In this document: positions 31,918-43,819 of the stretch, piece after piece
Position numbering within the stretch: position 1 is the first letter of the stretch
Layout: each line of letters starts with the position of its first letter
Source of the DNA: Oncomelania hupensis
Lineage: Eukaryota; Mollusca; Gastropoda; Littorinimorpha; Pomatiopsidae
Direction: 5' to 3'
Length of the DNA stretch: 64,000 nucleotides
Assembly: GCA_036898135.1 (NCBI GenBank)
Contig: CM072522.1
Coordinates: forward strand, 29,726,435 to 29,790,434
Made by a program: the position numbers and the translations under genes
Notes under the pieces: generated by a model
The model's database searches: none
Seen by the model: the letters and a program-made list of their open reading frames with translations, nothing else
What the model was told of the DNA's origin: nothing

Positions 31918-33150
31918 AATAATAATAATAACGGATTTTTATATAGCGGGTACTCCAGCCTATGACCAGACTCACCACGCTTTACATAGTCATAACATAT
32001 AAATACGTGCACTCGATGAAACATTACTTTTGCTACAATACACCAAAAGACGGGACAGTAAAGGTACAGACTATTTACAATTATGTACATAAATTAAAAA
32101 AAGACAAAGATATACTATTTACAACTATGTACACAAATGACAAAAAAGACAGAAAATAGAATAGCAAAAACCTATTTACAGCTATTTATATGCCCGGTTA
32201 GGCCCAGGAAGGAAAACAGTTAAATATTTACAGCCGTGTATACACTTACGGAACAGACATACTCACATAGACAAGAGATGAGAGAATGGCAGCGGGATAC
32301 AAATCAATCTGAATAATGCAGTTTGAAGAGGTGGGTTTTGAGGGCCTTTTTGAATGCTTGTGTTGATTGTATGTTGCGGATATGGGAGGGAAGGGAATTC
32401 CACTGCTTAGTTGCGGAGTAGGCGAATGCACGTTGGCCGTATGTCTTAGTGCGGGTGACAGGAACCTTGAGTATGCGAGTGTCAGCAGAAGATCTTAAAG
32501 TGCGTGAAGGGGAGTAGACAGACAATAGATCAGCAAGGTAGGAAGGACAAGAATCTGTGAAGAAGTTGTGACAGAGAACAGAGAGTTTGTACTCTATGCG
32601 TGCTTGCACAGGAAGCCAGTGAAGGGAATGTAGTAGAGGTGTGATGTGATCACGTTTCTTAGCTCGGAATACTAGTCTAGCTGCTGAGTTCTGAACCTTT
32701 TGTAGTTTGTCAATGATGTGTTTTGGGGAGCCAACAAGGAGAGAGTTGCAATAGTCAAGACGAGAAAGGACGAGAGCGCAGACTAGGGTTTTGGTGGCCG
32801 GGACTGTAAGATAGTGGCGAAAGGAGCTGATTTGGCGTATGGCCGTGTATGCAGAGCGACAGACGTTGGAGATGTGGTTGTTGAGGGACAGGTCATCGGA
32901 GAGAATGTAGCCGAGATTTCTTGCTGAGGATGAGAACTGAGTGTTTGTTGTCCCTACTGTAAGCGATGTTGGGAGAGGCGAGAGTGAGGAGGAGGTGTTG
33001 TGCTTGTGAATGAGGAGGGCTTCGGTTTTATCGTCATTAAGCTTAAGCTTGTTGAGTGTCATCCATAACTTGTACAGCATCGCATGGTTCACAAAAGAAG
33101 ACAAAAGGGAATGCACAATACATAAATGACATAACTCAAACTCCAATAAC
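31918..33150 (-). mobile_element. CR1/L2-type LINE, 5'-truncated, with 3' tail
   Basis: The minus-strand frame 32304-33146 (280 codons) encodes the RT C-terminal third: NKLKLNDDKTEALLI, RNLGYILSDDLSLNNHI, VLSRLDYCNSLLVGSP, DHITPLLHSLHWLPV, WNSLPSHIR and FKKALKTHLF, all hallmarks of the CR1/L2 group. The catalytic FADD box and endonuclease lie upstream and are missing, so it is inactive. The 3' UTR ends with CGCTATATAAAAATCC-type sequence and AAT trinucleotides (31918-31935), the usual microsatellite tail. The frame shown is open, so this is a fairly recent copy. The tail is shared with the tRNA-SINE. Confidence 0.85.
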
Positions 33151-33254
33151 GTGGCTTAAATTTAGCAACCTGCTCTTTGATTCAATATTCGTCAGCTGGT
33201 TAAATGTACAGACAATTGAATGAGTCCCAAAGTATTTTTTATTTTTTTAAAAAA

Positions 33255-33400
33255 AATTCAAAAATGTTTTTTTTTTCAGCAAGGATTGTTAGTTGTAAAT
33301 AAATAATGAAACTCGTCACCAATTACTTCTAAGTCACACATAGTACATAACCGTTCTTCTCTAGGTACATTATTGTATCTTTGAAACTTTAGAACTTTTG
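33255..33400 (-). mobile_element. LINE C-terminal zinc-motif fragment
   Basis: The minus strand reads LCTMCDLEVIGDEFHYLF, the cysteine/histidine motif near the end of a LINE RT, also seen at 34200-34260. It is truncated on both sides. Confidence 0.6.
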
Positions 33401-33439
33401 TACCTTTAATTTTATACATCATCATCAAACAATATTAAA

Positions 33440-33700
33440 TAAGACTCCGAGCCCAGGGAGGGGGGGGGGAGGGAGGAGGAGGGGGCCGTAAACCCAAAAA
33501 AAGGTGTGGGGAGGGGTGGAGGTGATGGGGGTACAACAAACATGCAGAAGTCAACAACAACGGCATAACCGTGTACAGGGGAGGGAGGGGGGGGGGAGGA
33601 GGGGGCCGTAAACCCAAAATAGGTGTGGGGAGGGGTGGAGGTGATGGGGATACAGCAAACATGCTGACGTCAACAACAACGGCATAACCCTGTACAGGAC
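33440..33700. repeat. 121-bp G-rich tandem duplication
   Basis: GGCCGTAAACCCAAAA starts at about 33484 and 33605, and flanking sequence aligns. Two units; the frames over it are composition artefacts. Confidence 0.85.
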
Positions 33701-33989
33701 TATTGCACCCACACAAAAATGACATACTAACATTAAGTTGTTAATATACGATCCCCAGATGGAGAAAAAATATTTAAATAAACAAATCGATAATATTTAA
33801 GAAAAAAGTTTTAGACACATGAATTCCCCCCCCCCCCCCCTCTCCAAAAAAAATTCTAGTAGGTCCCATCCAAGAAAATAGAAGTGTGAAATAAAATTAA
33901 AAGAGAACTGTGCTTCAATATTGGAAAAGTGAAAAAAATAATCCCTATAAAACGGCGCAAATCAGACAACCTGCGTTAAAGTGGTGGTT

Positions 33990-34040
33990 CACCCGTCCCC
34001 TATACGCTTAATGTGTCCGGGGACGTAAATTTATTCCAAA
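33990..34040 (+). mobile_element. LINE 3'-end hairpin motif (short insertion)
   Basis: CGTCCCCTATACGC...CCGGGGACGTAAATTTA followed by A-rich sequence. GTCCCC pairs with GGGGAC. The same motif occurs at 39176-39215, 39655-39700 and (reverse) 37262-37306, where it closes an I-type LINE. Confidence 0.6.
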
Positions 34041-34074
34041 AAAAACAAACAAACAAAAAAAAAAACCTGCATTT

Positions 34075-34950
34075 AGATTTAGAGTTCCAAAACTGATTTA
34101 ACTTATAGGCATTCGGGTGATGCCTGAAGTATTGAGGTACTAAAGAAAGTCTGTTAACAACCAACACATAATTTGTACATCTAAACAGATAATGAAATTC
34201 ATCACCTAGTTCGCCCAGATCACACAGAGTACACAGTCTTATCTTCCCTCTGAATATTCAAATATCTAAGTGATTGAATTGGGAGTTTGTGACAGCTGAG
34301 CCTAAATCTGAAGAAGTTTCTTCTCGATAGAGGTGACAACTAAACTAAATAATCTTCGAAACAGAAGATACTCTTAAAAATTCTATACGTAATAAGCATT
34401 ATGATCGAATACATCCTGATGCCATGTTTGCAAGAACTGGCCTCTCAAGCGTTGTTTGACCATGGTCTTAAAACAATTCAAAGAGTATTTACAGCCGTAT
34501 AACCAAATGAAAACCAGACCAAAATCATTTAGCAGAGAACGAACAGTACATAACCCGGAGAATTTATACTCAGAATTAAAAAATTAATAAGAGCATAGTC
34601 GAAACATAAGTACTGACATTCCAGCAGAATGATTGCAACAATCGATACAAAGTTTATACCAGAAACAGAGTAGCCTGCATTTAGCATCAAGGGAAACAAG
34701 AAAACAGCCAACTTCACCTAAAACCATACAGGTCGGCATACTAGTTTTAACATTAGGAATCAATTTCAAAAATTTTATTTGTAATCGATCACATATTATC
34801 ATTTTTTCATGGGCCCATACCTCGCAGTTATACAATAAAATCGGTTTTACACATTTATCAAAAAGATCTAACTGAATATCAAGCAGCAAATCCAGTTTTC
34901 TACATATTTTTTTAAAGCGCAAACACACCACGTTCAGCTGATACACTCAT
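34075..34950 (-). mobile_element. LINE RT C-terminal fragment
   Basis: Minus strand 34584-34946 encodes LDLFDKCVKPILLYNCEVWA and VLGEVGC-type residues. After a frame break, 34200-34260 encodes CTLCDLGELGDEFHYLFRC. This is the thumb-to-tail region of a non-LTR RT from a lineage different from the 32-33 kb element. It is broken and inactive. The A-rich tract at 34046-34066 may be its tail side. Confidence 0.65.
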
Positions 34951-35182
34951 GGATCTGAGATTTTTTTTTAATTTGTTATTATATTTAAAAAGGGTAACCA
35001 GATATTTATATTCTCAAACAATTTCAAGAATTACATTTTTAAACTTAAAAACAAGCAAGCTTCTAACTTTACCACGGGAAAAAAATCATCACTTTCGTTT
35101 TTGCAATATTTAACCACAATCCAAATTTTTTACAGTATAGATCTAAAAATATTTAAGGCCTTCTGCATGTCTTCAGCATATT

Positions 35183-35580
35183 CTGTGAGGTCTGTTGGAT
35201 CAGCTTGGAAATATTGGATGCTTTCTGCCAAATGGTCACTGGGGCTTCCTATGATAGTACTATTTAACAATGTAGGCATTTTATATGTATGTGTTTTGTT
35301 GATATTCTATAATGATGTTTGTATTTTATTTTTTTTTGTGTAAACGGGAGTTTGGTAAATTAGAGTATAGCCTCAGCGTCCCCTGCATCGGATGCCTTTA
35401 TTGTAAAGTGACCGGCTGGTGGATTGCCTTCAGCCTTAGCACTAGGGTTGTTTCAGCAGATCTTTTATTCGGATGAGGGGTGAGTCCTCTTGCAGCCAAG
35501 TTGTGGTCTTGATTTTGTGCTCCTGATTCGGCTCTTTGCAGTCCACTGGACCCTGTAAGCAATGAATAACTAACTAACTA
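35183..35580 (+). repeat. TAAC family, 5'-truncated copy
   Basis: Starts abruptly at TCTGTGAGGTCTGTTGG and ends GCAATGAATAACTAACTAACTAA. The loss of the 5' end with an intact tail fits LINE-type insertion. The TCAAGGTCA linker follows (35581-35900). Confidence 0.8.
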
Positions 35581-35905
35581 ATGTCAAGGTCATCCCAAAA
35601 TAACTTTTTTTATGCATAATACAAGTTTTGCGGCAGGTTATTTGATCATACATGTGTGTATTTATAGCCGGAGGTTAAGGCATAGAAAGATCAAAGTCAG
35701 TATTACTTTGCATTTTTAATGCCACCGTTTAATTTTTTTTTCTGGATATTGATTTTCCTGTTAATTATTGCAAGTGGCATGTGAGTCGCGTATATTTTGC
35801 CTTTCTAGTTGTGGTTGATCTGTTTCCGAAACATGTTATTATTGGCAAAATAAAGTTTGCAATAAAAATAGCTCATTTTGTTACTGTATTGTCTTATCCT
35901 ATTTC

Positions 35906-36500
35906 CCCAGAGGGGCTACCGGAGGTTTCTGTATAAATAATATCCCCACTTTCTGGACATTTAGTGTTTTAAATTCCTACTGTCGCTGTGCATGTCCTTC
36001 TCCTTTGTTCTTTCTCATTCATACTCTGTTCTATTACTCCACTACATGTATCTTCTTCGCTAGACCAGTCTCCTACTTTTTTTTCTTGAAAACTCTCCCA
36101 GAACTCCTCGTTTGTGTATGGGGTCTGTTGGGACAGCTTGGGGATATTGATCGCTTTCTGCGAACTAGGGCTTTCTGTGGTATTATTATTTAGCAATGTA
36201 GGCATTTTCTTGATATGTTTTGTTAATATTTTATAATGATGTTTATATTCTATTTTGTTTTTGTACACTGGGATTCGACAAATTAGAGTAAAGCCTCACT
36301 CAGCGTCCCTTGCATGAGATGCCTTTATTGTAAAGTGGACGACTGGTGAAATGCCTTCAGTTTTACCGTTAGATTTGTTTCAGAAGATCTTTTATATGGA
36401 TCATGGGAAAATCCTCTTTTAACGAAGTTATGGTCCTGATTTTGTGGTCCTGATTCGGCTTTTTGCAGTCCGCTGGACCCTATAAACAATGAGTAACTAA
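35906..36500 (+). repeat. TAAC family copy plus tail fragment
   Basis: A full-length but diverged copy, the sister of 5036-5420, ending ACAATGAGTAACTAAC. A further 5'-truncated tail (GCTGGACCCTGTAAGC to TAACTAAC) sits at 36614-36660. Confidence 0.75.
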
Positions 36501-36765
36501 CTACCTTATCCTATTTTGCAAGGAAGCAAATTTAAAATAAAATTCCCAATGAAAGGCCACAGACACATTAACCTAGAAGTATGGATTATAATGAAAAGAG
36601 GCCACTCAGAATTTGCGCTGGACCCTGTAAGCAATGAATAACAAACTAACTAACTAACTTTGTTACTCACGTGCATAGCAATGTGAATCTATGTATTCAC
36701 CCACCCAAAAAAAAAAAAAAAAAGGATTTCAGATTTTAGCAAATCTGTGCGAGATGAGTCCTAAA

Positions 36766-36905
36766 TACAATGGAACACGCTTACAACCAAGTCCAGAGAA
36801 AAATATTTTCCCTTAAATTTGTTATACCCGAAGTTTGGTGTACCCGTACTCGACGGTTAGTGACCAATTGTGTTTTTGTATTCATTCGTTATATCCATCG
36901 TGTCT
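36766..36905 (+). mobile_element. Possible pogo/Tigger-like element end
   Basis: TACAATGGAACACGCTTACA followed by CCTTAAATTTGTTATACCCGAAG resembles the terminal region of pogo/Tigger-type elements, with a possible TA target. Only one end is seen and there is no transposase. Confidence 0.35.
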
Positions 36906-37261
36906 CTAAAATGAGTCTTTGATGTTGTCGCGATACAAGCTTAATTCATTGAGATACCTTTATACGCTGTGAATTATAACGCTGCTTTAAAATGATATTA
37001 TGAAAAGAAAAATATAAATATTTTGTTTTGTAAGTCACGTTATGAGGTGGAGTGTCATAACGGGCATCTCCTTCAGGTCTCTGTCGCTGCTTCGACTTCG
37101 ACTTCTGGACCCTTAAATCTCGACGTCGGTGGAGGATGCAAGAAAGCTGATAGTCCTCCATCTCCATCTCAGCAGCTAAAGCGCCTGTGGGTTTGAACGT
37201 CTGCTAGAGCAGGTCTGCCACCCTGCTCAACTCGCTGCCACCGAGTGAATCCCCATTCTTT

Positions 37262-39162
37262 GGAAGAGTAAAATTTACGTCCCCGAACACCGAAGCATAT
37301 TGGGGACAAATTTTGTTAAAAACAAAGGACATGGGTTTCCCTAAAGAGGGGAGAATAAATGTTACAATAAAAATTTTCAGGACCACATTAAAAGCCAAGA
37401 GGGACAATAAAACCACAGCAGGGAAGGGATCACACAGCCACCACACACCAGGCACACACACAAGTTTAAAACCAGAGAAGTGGAAGGGAAGACAACTAAG
37501 TACAACCCGCGAAAATAAGAATAAGTTAAAAACTACCATAAATAAAAAAAGTCTAAGATAAGGATGGGCAACTATAGCCCCCCACCCCCCACCCCCCACC
37601 ACCACCTTTTCAAGATACAAAGTTAAAAGCCGAAAAAAGAAGCCGATAAATCGAGGACAAACCCACAGGACCGGCAGAGAGAGAGAAAAAAAATGCCGTG
37701 AAACGACGGATAAAATATCGAAACGATAAGCAAACAAACTCAAAGTCAAAGAGACGACCCTCGACAAAAAGTTCCATTCATTGTACGGGCGTCAGAGGCG
37801 AAATTCGGCAAAAAGTGCCATTGTACGGGCGTCAGAGGCGATATTCGGCAAAAAGTGCCATTGTACGGGCGTCAGAGGCGATATTCGGCAAAAAGTGCCA
37901 GTGTGCGGGCGTCAGAGGCGATATTCGGCAAAAAGTGCCATGGGATCGCACATAAAATAAGCATAATCATAACCAAAGTACATAATACGTAATAAATATA
38001 ATCAACAACACAACCAATAAGCCCTCGGCAACAGGCGGCCATCATAGCGGGCTACCCAAGCAAACACCCGCAGCAATGAGGCCAAAAGGGTGCCGATCTA
38101 CAGGCCGGGAGAGACTATAGCACTGAGACTATGTTAGTGTCCAAACGGCAACGGTAGCCATGGCCATAACTAGGTAAAACTACAACACAATCGAATAATG
38201 TACAATTTAGGAACAACCGACATGTAAAACTACAACACAATCCAATAATGTACAATTTAGGAACAACCGACATGTCAAACCAAGCAATCAGTAGCAAAAA
38301 ACTACAAGCTAGAAGCAACAGCGGAGCAAAAAATACAGTGAGCGGCCAACAGCAAGAGGCCGGGGTCAGAAGACGTGGAATAAGTTATCAAGTCAGACCA
38401 ACTGAGGCCAATACCCCTAAGAGTGCAGGCTGAACGAAGTGGTTCAAAGTCGTCGGAGAGACGAGAACAATCAAAGAGGCAGCTAGTGATCAAAACTAAC
38501 AAGAAAACCACGAACACAGTGAACGGCCACAAACCGGGTTGCGCCAACGTACAAAGGCGGAGCGCAATGGACTTAACGTGGCAAGAAGCAGCACTAACCA
38601 GAGGGAAAGGGCGACGTCCCTCCAGAAAAGGACGGCCAACGCCACCTTCGAGCCAACTGGCATAGCTGGCATATCCCAGTCAGACCACAGCAGCCCTAGA
38701 CTGGGAAAGAGAAGATTGGATCAAAAGAGAAGACTGAGCCAACTGGCATAGCTGGCATATCCCAGTCAGACCACAGCAGCCCTAGACTGGGAAAGAGAAG
38801 GTTGGATCAAAAGAGAAGACTGAGCCAGTCCGGAGGAGCCAACGGCAGCCGTACCATCGGCCAGCTCGTTAATGCCACGTATGCCCACGTGCGAGGGACC
38901 CCAGGAAAAAGAAACAGGTAGACCAGAGGCCGTCAAAGAAGACAGCAACTCAAGAATTTCCAAGACCAGGCAGTCTGGCAGTGGAGTAACCAGCCTCGAG
39001 GCAAGACAGAGCGGAAAGGGAGTCAGAAAAGACAGCAATAGGGCAGCCAGCAGGAAGGGAGGACCGCACGTGAGCACACTCGACCCCGGGAGGCGGGGGG
39101 TGGGGGGTGGCACCGTAAGAAGACTTCCCCACACCGTCGATATAAAAGCCGCAGCCACAACG
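37262..39162 (-). mobile_element. I-type LINE with RNase H domain, decayed
   Basis: On the minus strand, 39150-38780 encodes an RNase H domain in two frames: IAVFSDSLSALSCLEAG, then (after a frameshift) SFSWGPSHVGIRG and NELADGTAA. RNase H after RT is typical of the I/Nimb group. The RT is missing (5'-truncated). The 3' end at 37262-37306 is the GTCCCC...GGGGAC hairpin followed by GTAAATTTTA. Tandem repeats inside (40-bp x4, 50-bp x2, 86-bp x2) and many stops show decay. Nothing else is identifiable in 37.3-38.6 kb. Confidence 0.6.
37781..37940. repeat. 40-bp tandem repeat, four units
   Basis: GTCAGAGGCG starts at 37791, 37831, 37871 and 37911, an exact 40-bp period. Nearby are a 50-bp duplication at 38174-38273 and an 86-bp duplication at 38651-38822. 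Confidence 0.93.
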
Positions 39163-39235
39163 GTTCTTTTCAGTCGTCCCCTTTACGCTTTGGTGTCGGG
39201 GACGTTAATTTAATACCAGTCCAGTTCTTTTCAGA

Positions 39236-39439
39236 GGGGCCGGGTAGCTCAGTTGGTAAGAGCGTCTTGCTAGTAACCGAAAGGTCGCTGGTTCGAATCC
39301 CGGATTGGTCAACGTGTGATCATATTATTTTCCCCTTTACTAACAACTGGCCCGCTGGTGTCAGTATAAATCGGTCCAGTAGTCACCTATATGCGAAAGT
39401 GTCGTGTGACTATAATCTACAAACAACAACAACAACAAC
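39236..39439 (+). mobile_element. tRNA-Thr-derived SINE, copy 1
   Basis: The head GGGGCCGGGTAGCTCAGTTG and GGTTCGAATCC contain A and B boxes. The anticodon loop CTAGTAA gives AGT (Thr), but the anticodon stem has mismatches (TCTTG/CCGAA), so it is not a working tRNA. The ~115-bp body includes GTCAGTATAAATCGG. The tail is AAC repeats. It is 204 bp long. Confidence 0.85.
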
Positions 39440-39454
39440 GGTTCTTTTCGTTGT

Positions 39455-39646
39455 GGGGCCGGGTAGCTCAGTTGGTAAGAGCGTCTTGCTAGTAACCGAA
39501 AGGTCGCTGGTTCGAATCCCGGATTGGTCAACGTGTGATCATATTATTTTCCCCTTTACCAACAACTGGCCCGCTGGTGTCAGTATAAATCGGTCCAGTA
39601 GTCACCTATATGCGAAAGTGTCGTGTGACTATAATCTACAAACAAC
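39455..39646 (+). mobile_element. tRNA-Thr-derived SINE, copy 2
   Basis: Nearly identical to copy 1 with a shorter AAC tail. GTTCTTTTC lies on both sides. Confidence 0.85.
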
Positions 39647-39823
39647 GTTCTTTTCGTCGTCCCCTATACGCTTTGGTGTGCGGGGACGTAAATTTAATAA
39701 AGGAAGGAAGGAAGTTCTTTTCGATCTCATGTTCATCATAACGTTACTAATGCTAGCCGGGCCATTGGCATTCTTTATTCCCTCCGCCGCGAGTCCTGGG
39801 CCCAGGAGCCCCGTACCCTGGTT

Positions 39824-40026
39824 GTTGTTGTTGTTTGTAGATTATAGTCACACGACACTTTCGCATATAGGTGACTACTGGACCGATTTATACTGACACC
39901 AGCAAGCCAGTTGTTGGTAAAGGGGAAAATGAATATGATCACACGTTGACCAATCCGGGATTCGAACCAGCGACCTTTCGGTTACTAGCAAGACGCTCTT
40001 ACCAACTGAGCTACCCGGCCCCGTAA
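39824..40026 (-). mobile_element. tRNA-Thr-derived SINE, copy 3, 10-bp TSD
   Basis: Reverse orientation; TACCCTGGTT at 39814-39823 and 40027-40036. The GTT (AAC) tail faces left. The flank 39723-40230 outside the SINE is unclassified. Confidence 0.88.
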
Positions 40027-40204
40027 TACCCTGGTTACTCTGATGGTCTCTCTTATCTGGTAGTCTCTCTTATTCGTTCCCGGCTCCATTTTGGAGCCGA
40101 GCTTTTGTATAATCTGCCTTCTAAGCTCTTAGCCCTTCTGGTGGGGGTGGAGTGCAGGGCCCTTCGCCTCGCGCTCTCCCTCCACCGGTCTAGCCCCCTC
40201 TGTT

Positions 40205-42757
40205 TTGGTTTACCGGCTCGCCGGAATTCTCCCCTTTGATCTGCAGATCGGCCTTGAGCAGCATGTGAAAGAGCCCACAAGAGACCGCAATACCCTTGAT
40301 CTCCTGATCACTAACTCCCCCCAACTTGTACCCCGCACAGAAGTAGTCCCAGGCCTATCTGACCACTGCATCCCATACTGTGAATTCTCCCTGACCCCAC
40401 ACAAGAAGCGCCAGGCCCCTTGCCAGATTGCTCTGTACTCCAAAGCGCACTGGGAGAACCTGAAGACGGCTGCAAGGGAAATCAGCGCTACAGTGCAGGA
40501 GATGCAGGCCACAGCATCACTAGAGGAGCTCTGGACTACTTTCAAGCAGGGCCTGCTTAAAGCAGCAGAGGAGCACATTCCACACAAGCTCGCACGCAAG
40601 AAGGTCAACCACCCATGGGTCACTCAAGACATCAGACGACTCATCAACCGCCGAATCAGACTCTACCGGCGAATGAAGAAAACTGGCTCAGAAGAACTCA
40701 GGAGCACAGGTGAAAGAACTGAAGCGCACCTTACAACGACAGATGCGGCAAGGCTACTGGAACTACCTCAACGGTATCTTCTTGGGTGATGACAACCCGG
40801 ACCAGGCGGGCAAAAACAAACGCTTCTGGACTTATATTAAGAACCAGAGGTCTTCAAATGTGGGAGTCGCACCACTCAAGAAGGACGGCCAGCTCACTTC
40901 AGACCCAGAGGCCCAAGCCACCCTTCTGAATGAGCAGTTCCAGTCCGTCTTCGGTGATGGCGCTTCATACACTGAGGAGCAGTTCACCCTCAGGACGGGC
41001 ATGACCAGCCAAGACGTCCCAGCCATGCCAAACATCACCATCACGGAACATGGGGTTTGGAAGCTGATGACAAACCTTAACCCCAACAAAGCTACTGGCC
41101 CAGACGGAAGCAGCCCGCGCCTTCTCAGAGAGCTGGCGGCAGAACTGGCTCCAGCGCTGACGGCGATTTTCCGGTCCTCCCTGTCTTCAGGCGAAGTACC
41201 ATCAGACTGGAGGGCTGCACACGTCACACCGATTTTCAAGAAGGGCGAGCAATACAATCCTGCCAACTACAGATCAGTATCCCTGACGTGTGTGGCCTGC
41301 AAACTTATGGAACACATAGTCGTCTGCGCCGTTATGCACCACTTCGACACCAACAACACCCTACACGACAACCAACATGGCTTCCGAAGAGGGCGGTCGT
41401 GTGAGACCCAACTCTTGGAGTTTGTCGAGGAGCTTTCGTGCAACATGGAAGGTGGACAGCAGACGGACGTCCTAATCATGGACTTCGCGAAGGCATTTGA
41501 CTGAGTCAACCACAGTCTGTTGGTCCACAAACTCCGCTGCTACGGCATCCATTACACGGTGCTCACATGGATCGCCAGCTTCCTTAGCGACAGGCGTCAG
41601 GCTGTGGTGGTCAACGGCAGCTGCTCTTCCTTTGTCAGTGTGCGATATGGGGTCCCCCAAGGCTCGGTGCTGGGGCCATGCTTATTCCTGGCCTACATCA
41701 ACGATCTACCAGACCGACTGACTGCACTGACAAGACTGTTCGCAGATGACACAGCTGTATACAGAGTGGTAACTAGCAACCAAGAGCAAGTCCAGCTACA
41801 GCAAGACCTCCAGCGCCTTGAGCAATGGGAGAAGAGCTGGGACATGCAGTTCCACCCTGACAAGTACACAACTCTGCCAGTCACGAGGAGCAGACGTCCC
41901 CTACAGTCTAGTTACACCCTACACGGTCACACCCTTGAGTCAGTCTCTGAGGCCAAGTACCTCGGGGTGACCCTCCGCAGCAACCTTACCTGTGACGCAC
42001 ATGTCAGCAGCATCGCCAAAAAGGCCGGTAAGACACTAGGCTTCCTGAGAAGGAATCTCAAGGTGAGCTCTACGGCCATCAAGGAGCGAGCTTACATAAC
42101 CTACGTGCGTCCTATCCTGGAATACGCAGCATCTGTTTGGGACCCTCACACCCATAAAGGCATCGACAGGCTGGAAGCAGTTCAGAGACGCGCCGCCCGG
42201 TTTGCTACTAACCGCTATCACAACACATCGAGTGTTAGGGACATGCTGGAGTCACTGGGGTGGCCGTCCCTGGAGGATCGACGTCGCACTGCACGCAGCA
42301 CGCCTTCAGATGCTGCGCAAGATCACTAGTGGCACTGCGAACTGCCCCATCATCAATGGGAAAGTGGAACGGGCGATATCGCGCCAACGCCGCAGCCACA
42401 ACAAGCAGTACAAACAAGTCTCGTGCAGGATCCAATATAGAGCCGCCTCTTTTCTGCCACGAACCTCGTGGGGCCGGGTAGCTCAGTTGGTAAGAGCGTC
42501 TTGCTAGTAACCGAAAGGTCGCTGGTTCGAATCCCGGATTGGTCAATGTGTGATCATATTATTTTCCCCTTTACCAACAACTGGCCCGCTGGTGTCAGTA
42601 TAAATCGGTCCAGTAGTCACCTATATGCGAAAGTGTCGTGTGACTATAGACTAATCTACATACAGCCACGAACCATAAAGGACTGGAATGCCCTCAACAG
42701 TGAGGCACTGGAGGCTCTAGCTGCTGACACCTTGGTGTCGGGAGTCTCCCAATAAAG
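40205..42757 (+). pseudogene. Jockey/CR1-superfamily LINE pol, interrupted
   Basis: The reading begins inside the APE endonuclease (TLDLLITNSPQLV, PGLSDHCIPYCEF) and continues through a linker to a full RT: VWKLMTNLNPNKATGPDG, HVTPIFKKGEQYNPANYRSV, DFAKAFD, RYGVPQGSVLGPCLF, RLFADDTAVYR (catalytic FADD), AKYLGVTLRSNLT, and VRPILEYAASVWDPHT at the C-terminus. Breaks: frameshifts near 40700 and 42290, one TGA at 41502-41504 (probably CGA to TGA), and a SINE inserted near the last codons (42470-42664). The coding end resumes at 42665 (TIKDWNAL) and stops near 42757. The 5' end is missing. Otherwise conservation is high, so it was active recently. Confidence 0.88.
42470..42664 (+). mobile_element. 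tRNA-Thr-derived SINE inserted in LINE coding end
   Basis: GCCACGAACC occurs at 42456-42465 and 42665-42674, a 10-bp TSD. The SINE splits the LINE's SFLPRT / TIKDWN motif, so it postdates the LINE insertion. It carries a short tail without AAC repeats. Confidence 0.88.
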
Positions 42758-42943
42758 CCCTCCAGTTCCCCCCCCTCCCCTCCTCCACACCACCACCCCC
42801 CAGTCTCCTTTACCCAGAATTTCCCCCCCTTCACTCACATTTCCTATGTAGCGACACGATTTAAATGTTATTTACTTATTAGCTCCGTATCCGTACTTGA
42901 CATTCTTACAAAACCTTCCTCTCAAGTGCCATAATGATCAACT

Positions 42944-43083
42944 GGATCGATTTATACTGACACCAGCAGGCCAGTTGTTGGTAAAGGGGAAAATAATATG
43001 ATCACACGTTGACCAATCCGGGATTCGAACCAGCGACCTTTCGGTTACTAGCAAGACGCTCTTACCAACTGAGCTACCCGGCC
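42944..43083 (-). mobile_element. tRNA-Thr-derived SINE, 3'-truncated
   Basis: Reverse orientation; it has the tRNA head and the first half of the body (to GGATCGATTTATACTG) but lacks the tail region. 42758-42943 shows nothing but a C-rich tract. Confidence 0.85.
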
Positions 43084-43273
43084 CCTCAACCCATTCTTTT
43101 GACGGAGCGAGCCCTTTTACGTAAGAAACGGACCCGAGGCGCGTTGCACTATAAGCAAGATAAAGTAAGATGTGCGCGCGCATCTCGATCTTCGGAAAAC
43201 GCAATCTCGCCTCGTCAGTGCAACGACCAACGACGGGAAACAAGAACCAAGATGGAGAACACCGACAGAGCTG

Positions 43274-43575
43274 TGGTGTCACATCCTTCAAGTTCCGGGT
43301 TTCCTAGTTTATCCGAGCGCATTTGCGCATGCGCCAGGTCATGTCGGGCAGGCTTTTTCACGAAGTTCTTAGGCGTCATAACCCTAACCCTAACCCAAAC
43401 CCTAACCCTAACCCTAAACTCTTAACTCTAACCCAAACCCTAACCCTAACCCTTACGAAGACTATGATAGCACTGTGCGCATGCGTCGAATTTTGTAACG
43501 CGTCGACCAATCAGAATGCTCCCATTCGCTCCCAGCCCAGCTAAGATACTAGGAACTGTGACGATGTCACACCGG
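43274..43575 (+). mobile_element. Single copy of the telomere-repeat MITE-like element
   Basis: The same element as 1627-1915 at about 95% identity, 302 bp. It begins TGGTGTCACATCC and ends GATGTCACACCGG. Internal CCCTAA runs are slightly longer here. No clear TSD. Confidence 0.8.
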
Positions 43576-43620
43576 CACCTTCGTTTTTTATTTTAAACAT
43601 TTGAATGTTGTCAATTTCAT

Positions 43621-43765
<145 letters not shown>

Positions 43766-43819
43766 CCTTCTTGCAAGTTACACTAAGATTTGTCAGCTAC
43801 CATTTAAAAAAAAAACAAC

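Larger units (their letters stand above)
39172..39713 (+). mobile_element. Four consecutive retroposon insertions sharing one 9-bp target
   Basis: GTTCTTTTC occurs at 39163, 39224, 39441, 39647 and 39714. Between these lie, in order, a ~50-bp LINE 3' hairpin piece, a tRNA-Thr SINE (39236-39439, AAC tail), a second SINE (39455-39646), and another hairpin piece with AATAAAGGAAGGAAGG tail (39656-39713). Each boundary repeats the same target duplication. Confidence 0.8.

Noticed and set aside
37204..37767. 187-codon minus-strand frame
   Set aside because: Overlaps the 3' end of the decayed I-type LINE; composition is T-rich and no domain is visible.
39236..39310. Functional tRNA-Thr(AGT) gene
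   Set aside because: The anticodon stem has mismatches and the same sequence heads five ~200-bp repeated elements with tails and TSDs, so it is a SINE head.
39267..39896. 209-codon plus-strand frame
   Set aside because: Runs through two tandem SINE copies, giving a duplicated translation.
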